From Acidobacteriota bacterium (GTDB taxonomy: Bacteria > Acidobacteriota > Blastocatellia > UBA7656), in assembly GCA_016201275.1 (NCBI GenBank), contig JACQDB010000082.1, positions 62,001-126,000 on the forward strand: DNA of 64,000 bases. Direction: 5' to 3'. The translations under genes were made by a program, and so were the position numbers. Positions 9,213 through 18,273 of this stretch are shown here, piece after piece. Numbering within the stretch: position 1 is the stretch's first letter; each line of letters opens with the position of its first letter. A model generated the notes under the pieces. That model saw only the letters and a list, made by a program, of their open reading frames with translations, was not told where the DNA came from and made no database searches.

Positions 9213-10424
9213 TTAAATGATTTCCAACTGCTTGCCAATTCGGTGCATGGATTCAAACAAACGCTCCGCCTGTTCTTCGCTATGCGTAGCCATACAACTG
9301 ATGCGGATCAAGCCTTGCGCGACAGCGGGCGGCAACACCGGATTGGTGTAGATGCCGTCGTTGAGCAATTCCAGAAAGAAGCGGCAGACCAACGCTTCAT
9401 CGCCAATAATGACGGGGATAATCGGCGTATGGCCAGCAAGCAGCTTAAAGCCCAGGCGCGCCAATTCGCGGCGCACTTTATCGCCCATCGCCATTACCTG
9501 TGCGCGGCGTTCAGGCTCGCGTTCGATAATTTCGATGGCCTTCAATACCGCCGCCGCGTTGGCCGGAGCCAGCGACGCCGAATACACAAAAGCGCGGCTG
9601 TGATGCTTGATGTACTCGATGACTTCGCGCCGCGCGGCGACGAAGCCGCCTATCGAAGCGAACGACTTCGAGAAGGTTCCCATCACGATGTCCACGTCCG
9701 GTTCGACGCCGTAATGTTCTGCCGCACCGCGTCCGTTCGCGCCCATCACGCCGATGCCGTGCGCTTCATCCACATAAAGACGCGCTCCGTATTTCCACGC
9801 TAGTCGCACAATCTCCGGCAGGTTAGCGGTGTCGCCTTCCATCGAAAACACGCCGTCCACAACGATCAAGCGCCCTTCATCGGAGGGCAAACTGGCCAAC
9901 ACCTTTTCCAGATCAACCATATCGTTGTGGCGATACCTAGTGGTTTTGGCAAACGAGGCCAGACAACCATCGAGCAAAGAGGCGTGAATATTGCGGTCGG
10001 CAATGATGACATCGCCTTTTTGCGTAATCGAAGAGAGCGCACCGAGATTGGTTTGAAAGCCTGTGCCGAACACCAACACCGCTTCGCGCTGCATAAACTG
10101 TGCCAGTTTTTCTTCGAGTTGCAGATGCAGCGTCATGGTTCCGTTGAGCATACGCGAGCCGGAACAACCGGTGCCGTATTGATCTATGGCGGCTTTGGCA
10201 GCTTGTTTGACTTCGCCGTGCGTGGTCAGTCCGAGATAGTTATTGGAGCCGAACATGAGGATGCGGCGGTCGCCCATCATGACTTCGGCTTCGCCGGAAT
10301 CCGAACCGCTGGAAAATTCCGTGAAATACGGGTACAACCCGGCGCGGCGGAATTCTTCAGGTTTAGTATAGCTCGTGGCTTTGTCAAAAATATCTTTCAC
10401 GCCTATGCGTGCCTGTTGCTGCAT
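9213..10424 (-). CDS. Alpha-oxoamine synthase, serine palmitoyltransferase-like
   Basis: A 403-residue PLP enzyme of the AOS family, which condenses an amino acid with an acyl thioester and releases CO2. Visible features: GSNNYLGL near 59, GTGCSGSRMLNGT near 84-96, His148 (NIHAS) for ring stacking, DEAHG at 219-223, and the PLP Lys253 in GTFSKSFASIGG. The N-terminal stretch AGLYPYF...LMFGSNNYLGLT matches what I recall of Bacteroidetes serine palmitoyltransferases better than BioF or KBL. It is first in an operon with a ketoacyl synthase and an ACP; no other biotin gene is present. Most likely product: 3-ketosphinganine or a related amino-ketone. 8-amino-7-oxononanoate synthase (BioF) remains the main alternative. 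Confidence 0.82.
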   Translation of the reverse strand: MQQQARIGVKDIFDKATSYTKPEEFRRAGLYPYFTEFSSGSDSGEAEVMMGDRRILMFGSNNYLGLTTHGEVKQAAKAAIDQYGTGCSGSRMLNGTMTLHLQLEEKLAQFMQREAVLVFGTGFQTNLGALSSITQKGDVIIADRNIHASLLDGCLASFAKTTRYRHNDMVDLEKVLASLPSDEGRLIVVDGVFSMEGDTANLPEIVRLAWKYGARLYVDEAHGIGVMGANGRGAAEHYGVEPDVDIVMGTFSKSFASIGGFVAARREVIEYIKHHSRAFVYSASLAPANAAAVLKAIEIIEREPERRAQVMAMGDKVRRELARLGFKLLAGHTPIIPVIIGDEALVCRFFLELLNDGIYTNPVLPPAVAQGLIRISCMATHSEEQAERLFESMHRIGKQLEII

Positions 10425-10677
10425 AATTCACATCCTCGCTCAATTAAATTATATCTTGGCGAACCAACGTAGGACTTTGCAAACTCATCATCGCCGCGCT
10501 GCCCACCGTCAGCCAAATGATTTGCCAACCAAAAAATGACTTTGCAAAGAGTAAGACTCATCACGAGACGCTGCATTATAGCGGAAAAGCGCGTGATGAC
10601 AAAATCAATGTAGGCAATGGAAATTTCTCTCGACGCCGCCGAAAAAACCACTCCCACAGGGGGTGGTGGCGGCTGGC

Positions 10678-11832
10678 TCAAAGCGCTTTCGAGCGGCGAT
10701 GTAATTCGCCAACTGCCAACGCATGAAATTGTTGCCGCGCCTGCTTGATGCCCAAATCTCGAACCTGCGGATGCACGCGATTGGTCAGCAACACCAGCAC
10801 GCGCTGGGCGGCGGCATCCACCCAGACGCTCGTGCCGGTGAAGCCGTTATGTCCGAACGCCTCTGGCGGCAGCGCCGACCCTGCTGAACAATCTTCTGTA
10901 GCCGCCAGCAACCAGCCCACCGAGCGCGCCTCACGTTGCCCTGCGGTGAAATTGCGTGTGAACCAATGGAGCGATTCCTCTTTCAGAAGTTGGCTGCCCT
11001 TGAGAAATTGACTGGCCAGGATGAAGACTTCTCGCGCCGTGGAAAACAGCCCCGCGTGACCGGCCACGCCGTCCATAAAATAAGCGTTGCCATCGTGAAC
11101 CTCGCCCCAGATTATGGCCTTGCGCCGGAGCGGTTGCGGCGCGCTGGGTTGCGTGGCTGGACGCAAGGGACAGACAAATTTCATGGCGGTGACGGTGTGG
11201 CGTTCGTGCCGCTGACCGCGTTCGGTTGCCGCCATTTCGCTTTGCCATTCGACCGGCGGATTGAACCGCGTGCGCTGCAAGGCAAGCGGCGTGATGACTT
11301 CCTGTTGCGCCAGTTGGTCAAGCCTTGCGCCGCTCAGACGTTCCAGAATGAAGCCCAAAAGGATAAAGTTCAAATCGCTGTAAAGGGCTACAGGAGCCAG
11401 TTTCGTGTCATTCACAGGATCACGCGGCGCGTGCGCGATGGCGGCAACCACATCGGCGCGACGAAAAACTTCCAGGTAAAGCGGTCGCCAAGCGGGTAGC
11501 CTTGAAGTGTGCGTGAGCAATTGTAAAACGGTGAGGTCGGCTTTCTCTGAATGGGAAAGCTCTACCAGATAGGCGCTGGCCGGTGCGTGCAAATCCAACT
11601 GGCCGCGTTCGGCAAACCTCAGCACCAACAAAGTCGTCAACAAAGGTTTAGTCAGCGAGGCCAGATCATAAATTGTATGTTCCGTGGCGGCGATTTTCTT
11701 CGGCTCCAGAACCGCATTCCCCAAAGCCTGTTCGGCAACAATGTGGCCGCCTTCAGCAATGACGAACTGCGCGGAGGGAAAAGTGCCGCGCTCAATTTCA
11801 TTTTGCAGATGAGCAAGAATGGATGACACCAA
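10678..11832 (-). CDS. Serine hydrolase, beta-lactamase class C family
   Basis: A 384-residue serine hydrolase of the class C beta-lactamase/D-alanyl-D-alanine carboxypeptidase fold. The SxxK motif is SLTK near residue 59 (YDLASLTKPLLTTLL), followed by the helix QLLTHTSRLPAW. The second motif appears as YSDLNF near 150 in place of the usual YxN. An FGHNGFTGTSVWVD stretch near 325 matches the HxG region (HNGFTG). There is no obvious signal peptide, so it may be cytoplasmic. The start is TTG or GTG at 11832/11829, since no ATG is available before the SxxK motif. It begins 5 nt after the stop of the TrmH-type methyltransferase, so the two are probably one transcript. Substrate unknown. Confidence 0.85.
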   Translation of the reverse strand: MVSSILAHLQNEIERGTFPSAQFVIAEGGHIVAEQALGNAVLEPKKIAATEHTIYDLASLTKPLLTTLLVLRFAERGQLDLHAPASAYLVELSHSEKADLTVLQLLTHTSRLPAWRPLYLEVFRRADVVAAIAHAPRDPVNDTKLAPVALYSDLNFILLGFILERLSGARLDQLAQQEVITPLALQRTRFNPPVEWQSEMAATERGQRHERHTVTAMKFVCPLRPATQPSAPQPLRRKAIIWGEVHDGNAYFMDGVAGHAGLFSTAREVFILASQFLKGSQLLKEESLHWFTRNFTAGQREARSVGWLLAATEDCSAGSALPPEAFGHNGFTGTSVWVDAAAQRVLVLLTNRVHPQVRDLGIKQARQQFHALAVGELHRRSKAL

Positions 11833-11837
11833 GGTTT

Positions 11838-12725
11838 TTACTTTTCTGGATTCGAGTTTTCCTGGCGCGGCTGACTCAGCGGAAATTGAAAGCCGCGTTG
11901 GCGCGCTGCTTCATACAACAACACCGTAGCGGCGGCGGCGACGTTTAATGATTCGATGCCTTCAGCCATAGGGATATGCACGAAGGTATCGGCCTGCGCC
12001 GTCATCTCTTCAGAGACGCCGCTGACTTCGCGCCCTAACACCAGCGCCAACGGCTGCGTGAAATCGGCCTCAGTGTGGCGCGCTTCTCTGGCGACGATGG
12101 CGGCGTCTTCCAACACGCCGCGCTCTTTGACCGGCAAGCGCGAGGCGACGATTTTCACGCCGCGCTCATTGCAAATCTTTAGCAGGTCTGCGCGTTTGAT
12201 GTCGCTTGCTACCGGCAAGCGAAACGCTGAACCCATAGAAGCGCGCAAGGCTTTCAGGTTGTACGGGTCAACGGTGTGGCGCGTGGTGACCACGCCGCTT
12301 GCGCCTGCCGCTTCGGCGGTGCGGATGATCGTGCCAATATTGCCGGGGTCTTGCAATTCATCGGCGACCAGGATCAACGGCACATAGGCATTGAAGACAT
12401 CGGCCAGTTCAAAATGCGGACGGCTGGCAATGGCGACGATGCCTTGCGGCGTTTCGGTATCGGCGATGGCATCAAGAATTTGCTGTGGCACCAACGCGCC
12501 GCGACAGGGAACGTGCAGCAAGTCGTCCTGCAATTGCGCGCCGCGTTCATTGGCTTCGAGCGCCAATGAATAGGCGATGCTTTCAAAATGCACACCAGCT
12601 TTCAGCGCCTCTTCAATCAGGCGTATGCCTTCAATAAAAATCAAGTGATGTTCGTCGCCGCTGCGAACGCGGCGGAAGCGTTTGATTAAGGGATTTTGTT
12701 TGCTCGTAATTTTTTCCACCAGCAT
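11838..12725 (-). CDS. TrmH/SpoU-family RNA 2'-O-methyltransferase
   Basis: A 295-residue protein of the SPOUT superfamily that transfers a methyl group from S-adenosylmethionine to the 2'-OH of a ribose in rRNA or tRNA. An N-terminal substrate-binding domain (NPLIKRFRRVRSGDEHHLIFIEG) is followed by the knot domain with motif 1 LQDPGNIGTIIRTAEAAGASGV, motif 2 LALVLGREVSGVSEE and motif 3 IPMAEGIESLNVAAAATVLLYE. I chose the ATG at 12725 because it gives the family start (MLVEKITSKQNPLIK); the upstream frame is not conserved-looking. It is upstream of the serine hydrolase in a likely two-gene operon and divergent from modA. The exact target nucleotide cannot be read from sequence. Confidence 0.9.
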   Translation of the reverse strand: MLVEKITSKQNPLIKRFRRVRSGDEHHLIFIEGIRLIEEALKAGVHFESIAYSLALEANERGAQLQDDLLHVPCRGALVPQQILDAIADTETPQGIVAIASRPHFELADVFNAYVPLILVADELQDPGNIGTIIRTAEAAGASGVVTTRHTVDPYNLKALRASMGSAFRLPVASDIKRADLLKICNERGVKIVASRLPVKERGVLEDAAIVAREARHTEADFTQPLALVLGREVSGVSEEMTAQADTFVHIPMAEGIESLNVAAAATVLLYEAARQRGFQFPLSQPRQENSNPEK

Positions 12726-12935
12726 GGTTAGGCAATATAGCATAAGCGTCTGACGTTGACAGGTTGGCGCGAAACAGGTTTTGATGAAGCTGTCAAAAAG
12801 GAGTAGAAAAAGTTGCAGATGCGCTTTATCAAAGTTTGCGCCGCAGAATTTCGCGCCGCGTGTTTTTCTCTTTCGCCAAAGCTTCATCAATCGGCTATCC
12901 AAGAAATGAAATCACCAGAGCGCCGACCACCTGAA

Positions 12936-12999
12936 GGTACGAGCAACCCTTGGTGGTTGCCGCTTGACCAAGTGGCGACCACCAAGGGTCGCTCGTACC
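12936..12999. repeat. Palindromic element within the modA leader
   Basis: Two 25-nt arms (12936-12960 and 12975-12999) match in 23 of 25 positions as an inverted repeat around a 14-nt loop. The sequence is related to the palindrome at the heart of the MITE-like repeats at 22.9 kb and 58.2 kb: all share a GTAC..GCGACC type core. It lies in frame within the open reading frame upstream of the modA signal peptide. Confidence 0.8.
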
Positions 13000-13025
13000 A
13001 GCGATGGCAAACCGAGCGCAGGGCG

Positions 13026-13823
13026 GTGCGGCGGCGATTGAGTTTCGCCTTTTGCCTTTTGCCTTTTATCTTTTGTCTTTTGTCCTGTGCGACGCCTGAC
13101 GCCGCCAAGCGCCAGCCTGTGGCGGTCGCAATTACCGTAGCCGCGGCGGCGGATCTGGCGTCGGCCTTTACTGAACTCGGCAACTTGTTCGAGCAGCAGC
13201 AACATATCAAAGTCATCTTCAGTTTTGGCTCGACGGGAATGTTGGCCAAACAGATTGAGCAGGGTTTTCCCGCTGATGTCTTTGCCGCCGCCAATCTCGC
13301 TTTTGTGGATGACCTCGACAAACAGGGCTTGATTTTCTCCGACAGCAAAGCGCCTTATGCCACAGGCCGCATCACGCTCTGGCAGCGCGCCGATGCGCCG
13401 TTGCGCTTGAACCGGCTGGAAGATTTGATGCGGCCTGAAGTCAAACACATCGCCATCGCCAACCCCGAACACGCGCCTTATGGCATGGCGGCACGCCAGG
13501 CTTTGCAGTCGCTGAAGCTCTGGAATGCGCTGCAATCCAAATTGGTGATCGGCGAAAACGTGCGCCAGACTTTGCAATATGCCGAAACCGGCAACGCGGA
13601 TGTTGCCATCACGGCGCTCTCTTTGAGCGTATCAAGCACAGGGCGCTGGACCTTGATTGCCGAGGATTTGCATAGACCGCTGGTGCAAGCACTGGCGGTC
13701 ATCAAAAGCACTTCGCATGAACAAGCGGCGCGACAATTTGCCGCGTTTATCAACAGTGAGCAAGGCCGCCCGATTATGAAAAAGTACGGCTTCCTGCTGC
13801 CCGGCGAAGAAGCCGCGAAATGA
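13026..13823 (+). CDS. modA: Molybdate ABC transporter substrate-binding lipoprotein (orphan)
   Basis: A periplasmic substrate-binding protein of the ModA family. From the GTG at 13026 it has 265 residues: RRR, a hydrophobic core, and a lipobox LLSC (Cys20) for lipid attachment. The mature part has the ModA hallmarks AAADLASAFTELGNLFEQ, FSFGSTGMLAKQIEQG, PADVFAAAN, and IANPEHAPYGMAARQAL. The open frame runs back to 12813, but that part contains a palindromic repeat and charged low-complexity residues, so I prefer a start next to the signal peptide; TTG at 13038 or ATG at 12906 are alternatives. The signal-peptide core is encoded by a tandem heptamer. No modB or modC is adjacent, so the permease must be elsewhere. 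Confidence 0.82.
   Translation: MRRRLSFAFCLLPFIFCLLSCATPDAAKRQPVAVAITVAAAADLASAFTELGNLFEQQQHIKVIFSFGSTGMLAKQIEQGFPADVFAAANLAFVDDLDKQGLIFSDSKAPYATGRITLWQRADAPLRLNRLEDLMRPEVKHIAIANPEHAPYGMAARQALQSLKLWNALQSKLVIGENVRQTLQYAETGNADVAITALSLSVSSTGRWTLIAEDLHRPLVQALAVIKSTSHEQAARQFAAFINSEQGRPIMKKYGFLLPGEEAAK
13043..13085 (+). repeat. Tandem heptamer array (ttttgcc type) inside modA
   Basis: Five to six copies of a 7-nt unit (ttttgcc, drifting to ttttatc and ttttgtc). Because 7 is not a multiple of 3, successive copies are read in different frames and give FCLLPFIFCLLS, the hydrophobic core of the lipoprotein signal peptide. Confidence 0.75.
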
Positions 13824-14085
13824 GTGCGGCTGGCGAAATGCGAATTGCGGATTGCGGATTTTGTTACTCCTTTTAACGCTGTGGCGTGGAGCGCAAATTT
13901 TCTCGACGCCAGCATCGGTGTGCCTGAGTGCCAAACTGCTATGCCGAAAATCCACATTTCCCTCTCGGCAGGGGGCAATTCATTGCACCCGCAACCGTAA
14001 CCGTTTGAGGTTGTCGCACGCTTACGGATGAAGGCCAAGTTGATACACGGCAGGTTGGCCGTACCCGCCATTCATTTTGGTTTAC

Positions 14086-16254
14086 TCACTTCAATTTTCT
14101 ATCAAAAAAATCGGCGGCGGCTTGATACGCCTTCAACCAGCTTTCGTGGCGCAAGAAATCATGCACCTCATCAGGGAAAATTAACAACTCATAATCCACG
14201 CCGCGCTCGCGCAATTTGCGCGTCAACTCAATGGTCTGCGAAAAGGCTACGTTGCGGTCGTCGTCGCCATGAATCAACAGCACAGGCGATTTCCATTGCT
14301 CGACGGAACTGATCGGCGAGGACTCTTTGCCGATTCGTAAGGCTTCATTGTTGCCCGTCGCCCAGGGCGAGCGACCGACACGAGCCGTCCAATCGTGAAC
14401 CCCATGCAGATCTACGCCTGCCGCGAAAATATCTGAATTACGTGCCAATCCCATAGCCGTCAAAAAGCCGCCATACGAGCCGCCCCATAAACCTATGCGC
14501 CGCGCATCTACATCACTGCGCGTTTGTAAATACTGCGCTGCCGCAACCACATCTTGATACTCCGATGCGCCGCGTTGTCCGCGATGCTTGGCTTCACGAA
14601 AGGCGCGACCATAGCCTATGCCTGCACGATAGTTCACCGCAATTACCGTGTAGCCGCGACGTGCTAAATATTGATTGAAGGCATACGAATTGTGGTAGTA
14701 GTAATTGTAGTGCCAGCCCAGCAACATCTGTCGCATGGGGCCGCCGTGCATAAAGACCAGCGCCGGAGTTTTGCCCGCCGCATTTTTCGCTTTGAATAAT
14801 TGACAATGCACTTCCATGCCGTCCGCTGCTTTGACGATGACGGGTTCCGGTTCAACCAGAGCGCTCGCCGGAAAGTCCGTCGGCAAGGCATCGGGCGCGA
14901 CCATTTTCATATTCGTCCCATCGGCGTTGTAGATGACCGGCAGAAACGGGTCACGCGCCGTCGCACGCAAACAGGCGATGCGTTGCCCACCATCAACGAT
15001 AAGCGGATACATCTCTATGCCATCACCGCTGGTGAGGGCTTCGGGTTTGCCGCCCGCCAAATTGATTTTCCACAAATGGCGACGCTCTATGTCGTCGGCG
15101 TTGGTCGCCACAATGGCATAGGTGCGGTCTGATGCGAAGGCGACGTTTTCGACTTCGTAATTTCCGGCGGTGAGTTTGACAGCCTCGCCGCCGTTTACGG
15201 AAACGGAATAGAGATGCGCCCAGCCGTCCATCTCCGACGCGAAGACGATTTTATGATTCGCCCATTGCAATTGATTGTCGCCCAACGGCAGACGCGCAAA
15301 CGAATCCAACTCAGTCTTGCCTGATTTCCAAATCTCGCGGCCTTTGCCGTTGGCTACGTCAACAACGCGTATCGCCCACGGCGTAATGCGCTCGTTGTCG
15401 CGTGAAAACACATCGGTGACGTTGAACAGACGTATGTAGGCAAGTTGTTTGCTGTCGGCAGACCAGCGCGGTTCGATGTCGCGGTCAACGCTCGGTTCAA
15501 GAAAGCGTAGCGTTGCCGCCTTCGGGTCAAAGATGGCGATGAAACTGTGGTCGCCGCGCACGGAAACGAAAGCCAGTTGTGCGCCATCCGGCGACCATAC
15601 GGGAGAAGCGACTTCGCCGCGAATCGCAAACATCTGCTTCACCTTTTCGTCGTTGGTGAGGGCTTTCAACAGGCGTTTGGCGGGTATTTCATTGATTGCC
15701 GCCGCCCACAAATGCCCTTCGCGGGTGAAGATTAATTTGTCGCCTTGCGGAGCAAACATCGGCGCAGAGCCTTCGGCGATTTTTGTGGTGTTGCCGTTGC
15801 GTGTGTTGACGATCAAGATTTCGCGCTTTGCCCCTGCCGGGTCGCTGGTCGGATTGGGAATTTCGTTGTCGCTGTTGGCTTCGCCGCCGCGCACGTAAGC
15901 GATGAAATTCGCGTCGGGCGAAAAGGTGATGCCGGTGATCTCTTGGCCATCGTCTTCTATGTAGTGCGTCAGCGCACGGCCTTTGAATTGTGGCGCGTCG
16001 GCAAGCCAAATGTTGCGCCGCCCTTCATCGTCAAACACCCAGGCGATTTTGCTGCCATCCGCAGAGGCAATCAATTCCGCAGGGAAAGGCGAACTCATAA
16101 CCTGCTCCAGCGTGAAGCCGTTGGCCTTCGTGTCAGCGGCAAAACGGTTGACCGAGGCAGCGGCGACCCGTGCATAGCTCAAGCGCCACGGCGCAAGCAG
16201 CACTATTACAATCAACATAAACAGCAGCGCACGCCAGCGACTAGATGATTTCAT
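14086..16254 (-). CDS. S9-family prolyl oligopeptidase-like serine peptidase, secreted
   Basis: A 722-residue peptidase of the dipeptidyl peptidase IV/acylaminoacyl peptidase type. An N-terminal signal peptide (KSSSRWRALLFMLIVIVLL, then about residue 35) directs export. Residues about 55-430 form a WD40/TolB-like propeller with repeats such as SPVWSPDGAQLAFVS and EPRWSADSKQLAYIR. The C-terminal alpha/beta hydrolase domain has the nucleophile in GLWGGSYGGFLTAM, the acid in HGDDDRNVAF and the His in PDEVHDFLRHES. I chose the ATG at 16254 because GGAGGGG lies just upstream. The enzyme probably degrades peptides outside the cytoplasm. It is a single gene, convergent with modA. Confidence 0.93.
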   Translation of the reverse strand: MKSSSRWRALLFMLIVIVLLAPWRLSYARVAAASVNRFAADTKANGFTLEQVMSSPFPAELIASADGSKIAWVFDDEGRRNIWLADAPQFKGRALTHYIEDDGQEITGITFSPDANFIAYVRGGEANSDNEIPNPTSDPAGAKREILIVNTRNGNTTKIAEGSAPMFAPQGDKLIFTREGHLWAAAINEIPAKRLLKALTNDEKVKQMFAIRGEVASPVWSPDGAQLAFVSVRGDHSFIAIFDPKAATLRFLEPSVDRDIEPRWSADSKQLAYIRLFNVTDVFSRDNERITPWAIRVVDVANGKGREIWKSGKTELDSFARLPLGDNQLQWANHKIVFASEMDGWAHLYSVSVNGGEAVKLTAGNYEVENVAFASDRTYAIVATNADDIERRHLWKINLAGGKPEALTSGDGIEMYPLIVDGGQRIACLRATARDPFLPVIYNADGTNMKMVAPDALPTDFPASALVEPEPVIVKAADGMEVHCQLFKAKNAAGKTPALVFMHGGPMRQMLLGWHYNYYYHNSYAFNQYLARRGYTVIAVNYRAGIGYGRAFREAKHRGQRGASEYQDVVAAAQYLQTRSDVDARRIGLWGGSYGGFLTAMGLARNSDIFAAGVDLHGVHDWTARVGRSPWATGNNEALRIGKESSPISSVEQWKSPVLLIHGDDDRNVAFSQTIELTRKLRERGVDYELLIFPDEVHDFLRHESWLKAYQAAADFFDRKLK

Positions 16255-16428
16255 AACCCCTCCGTTGGAAAAATTGATCAAGATGATTTTGAGATAGGCT
16301 CGGTTATATGCCTTGCGCGAATCGGTGTCAAGCGATGAGAGCTGTAAGCAAGCGCGTGAATTTTGCGGCGCACAGGAGGCAACGGATAAGCGGTTTATAA
16401 ATGAGGTGAAAGCGTTATGACGATAAAT

Positions 16429-16480
16429 CGCAATCCGCTACGGAGCGTGTCAGGACTTTTTACCTCCGTAGCGAATTGCG
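16429..16480. repeat. Inverted repeat with 17-nt arms
   Basis: Arms at 16429-16445 and 16464-16480 (cgcaatccgctacggag and its complement, 16 of 17 matching) enclose an 18-nt loop. A T run lies in the loop rather than after the stem, so it does not look like a terminator. It fits the pattern of dispersed palindromes in this window. Confidence 0.6.
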
Positions 16481-16833
16481 AAACTTGAACGCCGCAACAT
16501 TGATGACGACAACCAGCCTGCCCACTATTTTTCGTCGCTTTGATGAAGTCGCAGGCGCGCACAAAATTCTTTTTGTCACAAGTCAAGCCGACCGCACGAC
16601 GCATCTTGATGACCGACAACAAGGGTTCGCTTACGTTGGAGCGGCTGGCGAAAACCTTTGGCAAACCATCGAACAGGAACAGCGATCAAGAACGCTGCGG
16701 ACAACACCATCTTCACCTGTCCCGGTTGCAAGAGTTTCGGTCTTGTAGATTTTGTGAGGTACGATAAAAGAGCAGAGCAAGAAGTGTACCGACAATTTTC
16801 GGCACTTCGGACTAACCTGAAAAGAGTAGCTTG

Positions 16834-17019
16834 ATGAAGCGCCGGACTTTTTTGCGAACCGTCAGTGGCGCAACCGTCACAGCGTTCGGGCTATTTCGTG
16901 ACAAATCCTGTAAGCTGCCGAGATTTGCCACCGCGTTTCAGCGTGCCAAGCGCGGAAGAAAAGTTGTCACTGGCAAGAGAATTTTTTACTCGTCAAGGCC
17001 AGCCGTTTTTACCTGGTGA
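16834..17019 (+). pseudogene. Possible remnant of a Tat-exported protein
   Basis: A short frame beginning MKRRTFLRTVSGATVTAFG, a convincing twin-arginine signal (RRTFLRT followed by a weakly hydrophobic core), but followed by only about 40 residues of basic sequence without domain character before a stop. Full-length Tat substrates are far longer, so this looks like a gene broken shortly after its signal peptide. Its ATG overlaps the stop of an upstream open tail as TGATG. A true small Tat peptide is less likely. Confidence 0.35.
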
Positions 17020-17106
17020 AGGAAAGCCTTGATAGCGGGAATCAGCACGCGCTGGCGTTGCGCTATCAACCGAGAGCGGCGGCGTGAACTTTCTTTTGTC
17101 TGCGCT

Positions 17107-18273
17107 TCAAACCGGATTGAGGGCGTACTTCTTCAACAGATTGCGAGCGATGATTAATCGCTGCAATTCATTGGTGCCGCCGCCGATAATCAACAACGGC
17201 GCATCGCGGTAATATCGTTCGACCGGAAAATCTTTGGCGTAACCGTTGCCGCCCAAAATTCGCATGGCTTCAAGGGCGCACTCCTGCGCCGTTTCCGTAG
17301 CAAACAATTTCGCCATACCGGCTTCCAAGTCGCACCGCTCGCCTTGGTCTTTTTTTTCCGCCGCTGAATAAATCAACAGGCGCGACGCTTCAATTTTGGT
17401 CGCCATCTCCGCAAGTTTGATTTGAATCGTCTGATGCTCGCAAATCGGCTTGCCAAAAGTGCGACGTTGCTGCGCGTAGCGGATGGCTTCTTCAAAGGCG
17501 GCTCGCGCAATCCCTAAACCTCGCGCCGCTACATTCAGACGTTCGGCTTCCAGCCCCGTCATTACCTGCTTGAAGCCCGCGCCCTCTGTGCCGCCAATTA
17601 AATTTTCCGCCGGTACACGAAACTCTTCAAACAGCAGTTCACAAGTCTCCAAACTTTTATAACCGAGTTTGTCTATGTCGCGGCTGATGGTCAGTCCCGG
17701 CTCCCCTTTTTCGGCAATGAAAGCACTCATCCCTGTATAAACCGGCGTCGCCTCTTTATCGGTCTTGGCCAGAATCAATAGCATTTCGCCGCGTCGCCCG
17801 TTGGTAATCCACATCTTCGAGCCGTTGATGAAATAATTATCTGCGCGGCGCTCTGCCGTGGTGCGAATCGCCTGTAAATCGGTTCCCGCCTGGGGTTCAG
17901 ACAGACAAATCGCACCGCGTTTTTCGCCGCGTGCCAGCAGCGGCAGAAATCTCTGCTTCTGCTCCGGAGTGCCGAAGCGCGCCAACACATCGCACAACAC
18001 CGTGTGGGTTCCGAGTATGCCAGCAAGCCCCATCCAGACGCGGGAAATTTCTTCAAAAATCATGGCAAACAACGTGTAGCTTAACTCCAAGCCGCCATAC
18101 TCTTCGGGAACATTGGCACCGAACAGATTGATCTCTTTCATGCGTTCGACAATTTCCGTAGGGTATTCGTTGCGATGTTCGAGTTCCGCCGCCACCGGCG
18201 CGACTTCCTGTTCCAGAAACTTTTTGACCGTCGCCAAAATCAATTGCTCTTCTTCATCGAGTTGATAAGCCAT
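17107..18273 (-). CDS. Acyl-CoA dehydrogenase
   Basis: A 388-residue FAD enzyme that introduces a trans-2 double bond into acyl-CoA and passes electrons to ETF. Family stretches: EYGGLELSYTLFAMIFEEISR, CLSEPQAGTDLQAIRTTAER, NGSKMWITNGRRGEM, RRTFGKPICEHQTIQIKLAEM and ILGGNGYAKDFPVERYYRDA. The usual catalytic Glu in YEGTxEIQR is Gly here (IIGGGTNELQR). A Glu is present in the GLEAERLNVA helix, at the place where isovaleryl-CoA and long-chain dehydrogenases keep their base, so it is probably active with the base at that position. Start at 18273 has AAGGAG upstream; the open frame to 18699 overlaps the ABC permease gene and is not real. Substrate chain length is not predictable. Confidence 0.92.
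   Translation of the reverse strand: MAYQLDEEEQLILATVKKFLEQEVAPVAAELEHRNEYPTEIVERMKEINLFGANVPEEYGGLELSYTLFAMIFEEISRVWMGLAGILGTHTVLCDVLARFGTPEQKQRFLPLLARGEKRGAICLSEPQAGTDLQAIRTTAERRADNYFINGSKMWITNGRRGEMLLILAKTDKEATPVYTGMSAFIAEKGEPGLTISRDIDKLGYKSLETCELLFEEFRVPAENLIGGTEGAGFKQVMTGLEAERLNVAARGLGIARAAFEEAIRYAQQRRTFGKPICEHQTIQIKLAEMATKIEASRLLIYSAAEKKDQGERCDLEAGMAKLFATETAQECALEAMRILGGNGYAKDFPVERYYRDAPLLIIGGGTNELQRLIIARNLLKKYALNPV

Larger units (their letters stand above)
16255..17106. other. Gene-poor interval with decayed fragments
   Basis: About 850 bases with no intact gene. It contains an inverted repeat at 16429-16480, an open tail that ends in NTIFTCPGCKSFGLVD and then about 27 more residues (stop at 16832-16834, no proper start codon, stops upstream), and an overlapping Tat-signal fragment listed separately. 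The TGATG overlap between these two fragments looks like the remnant of an operon. Confidence 0.4.
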
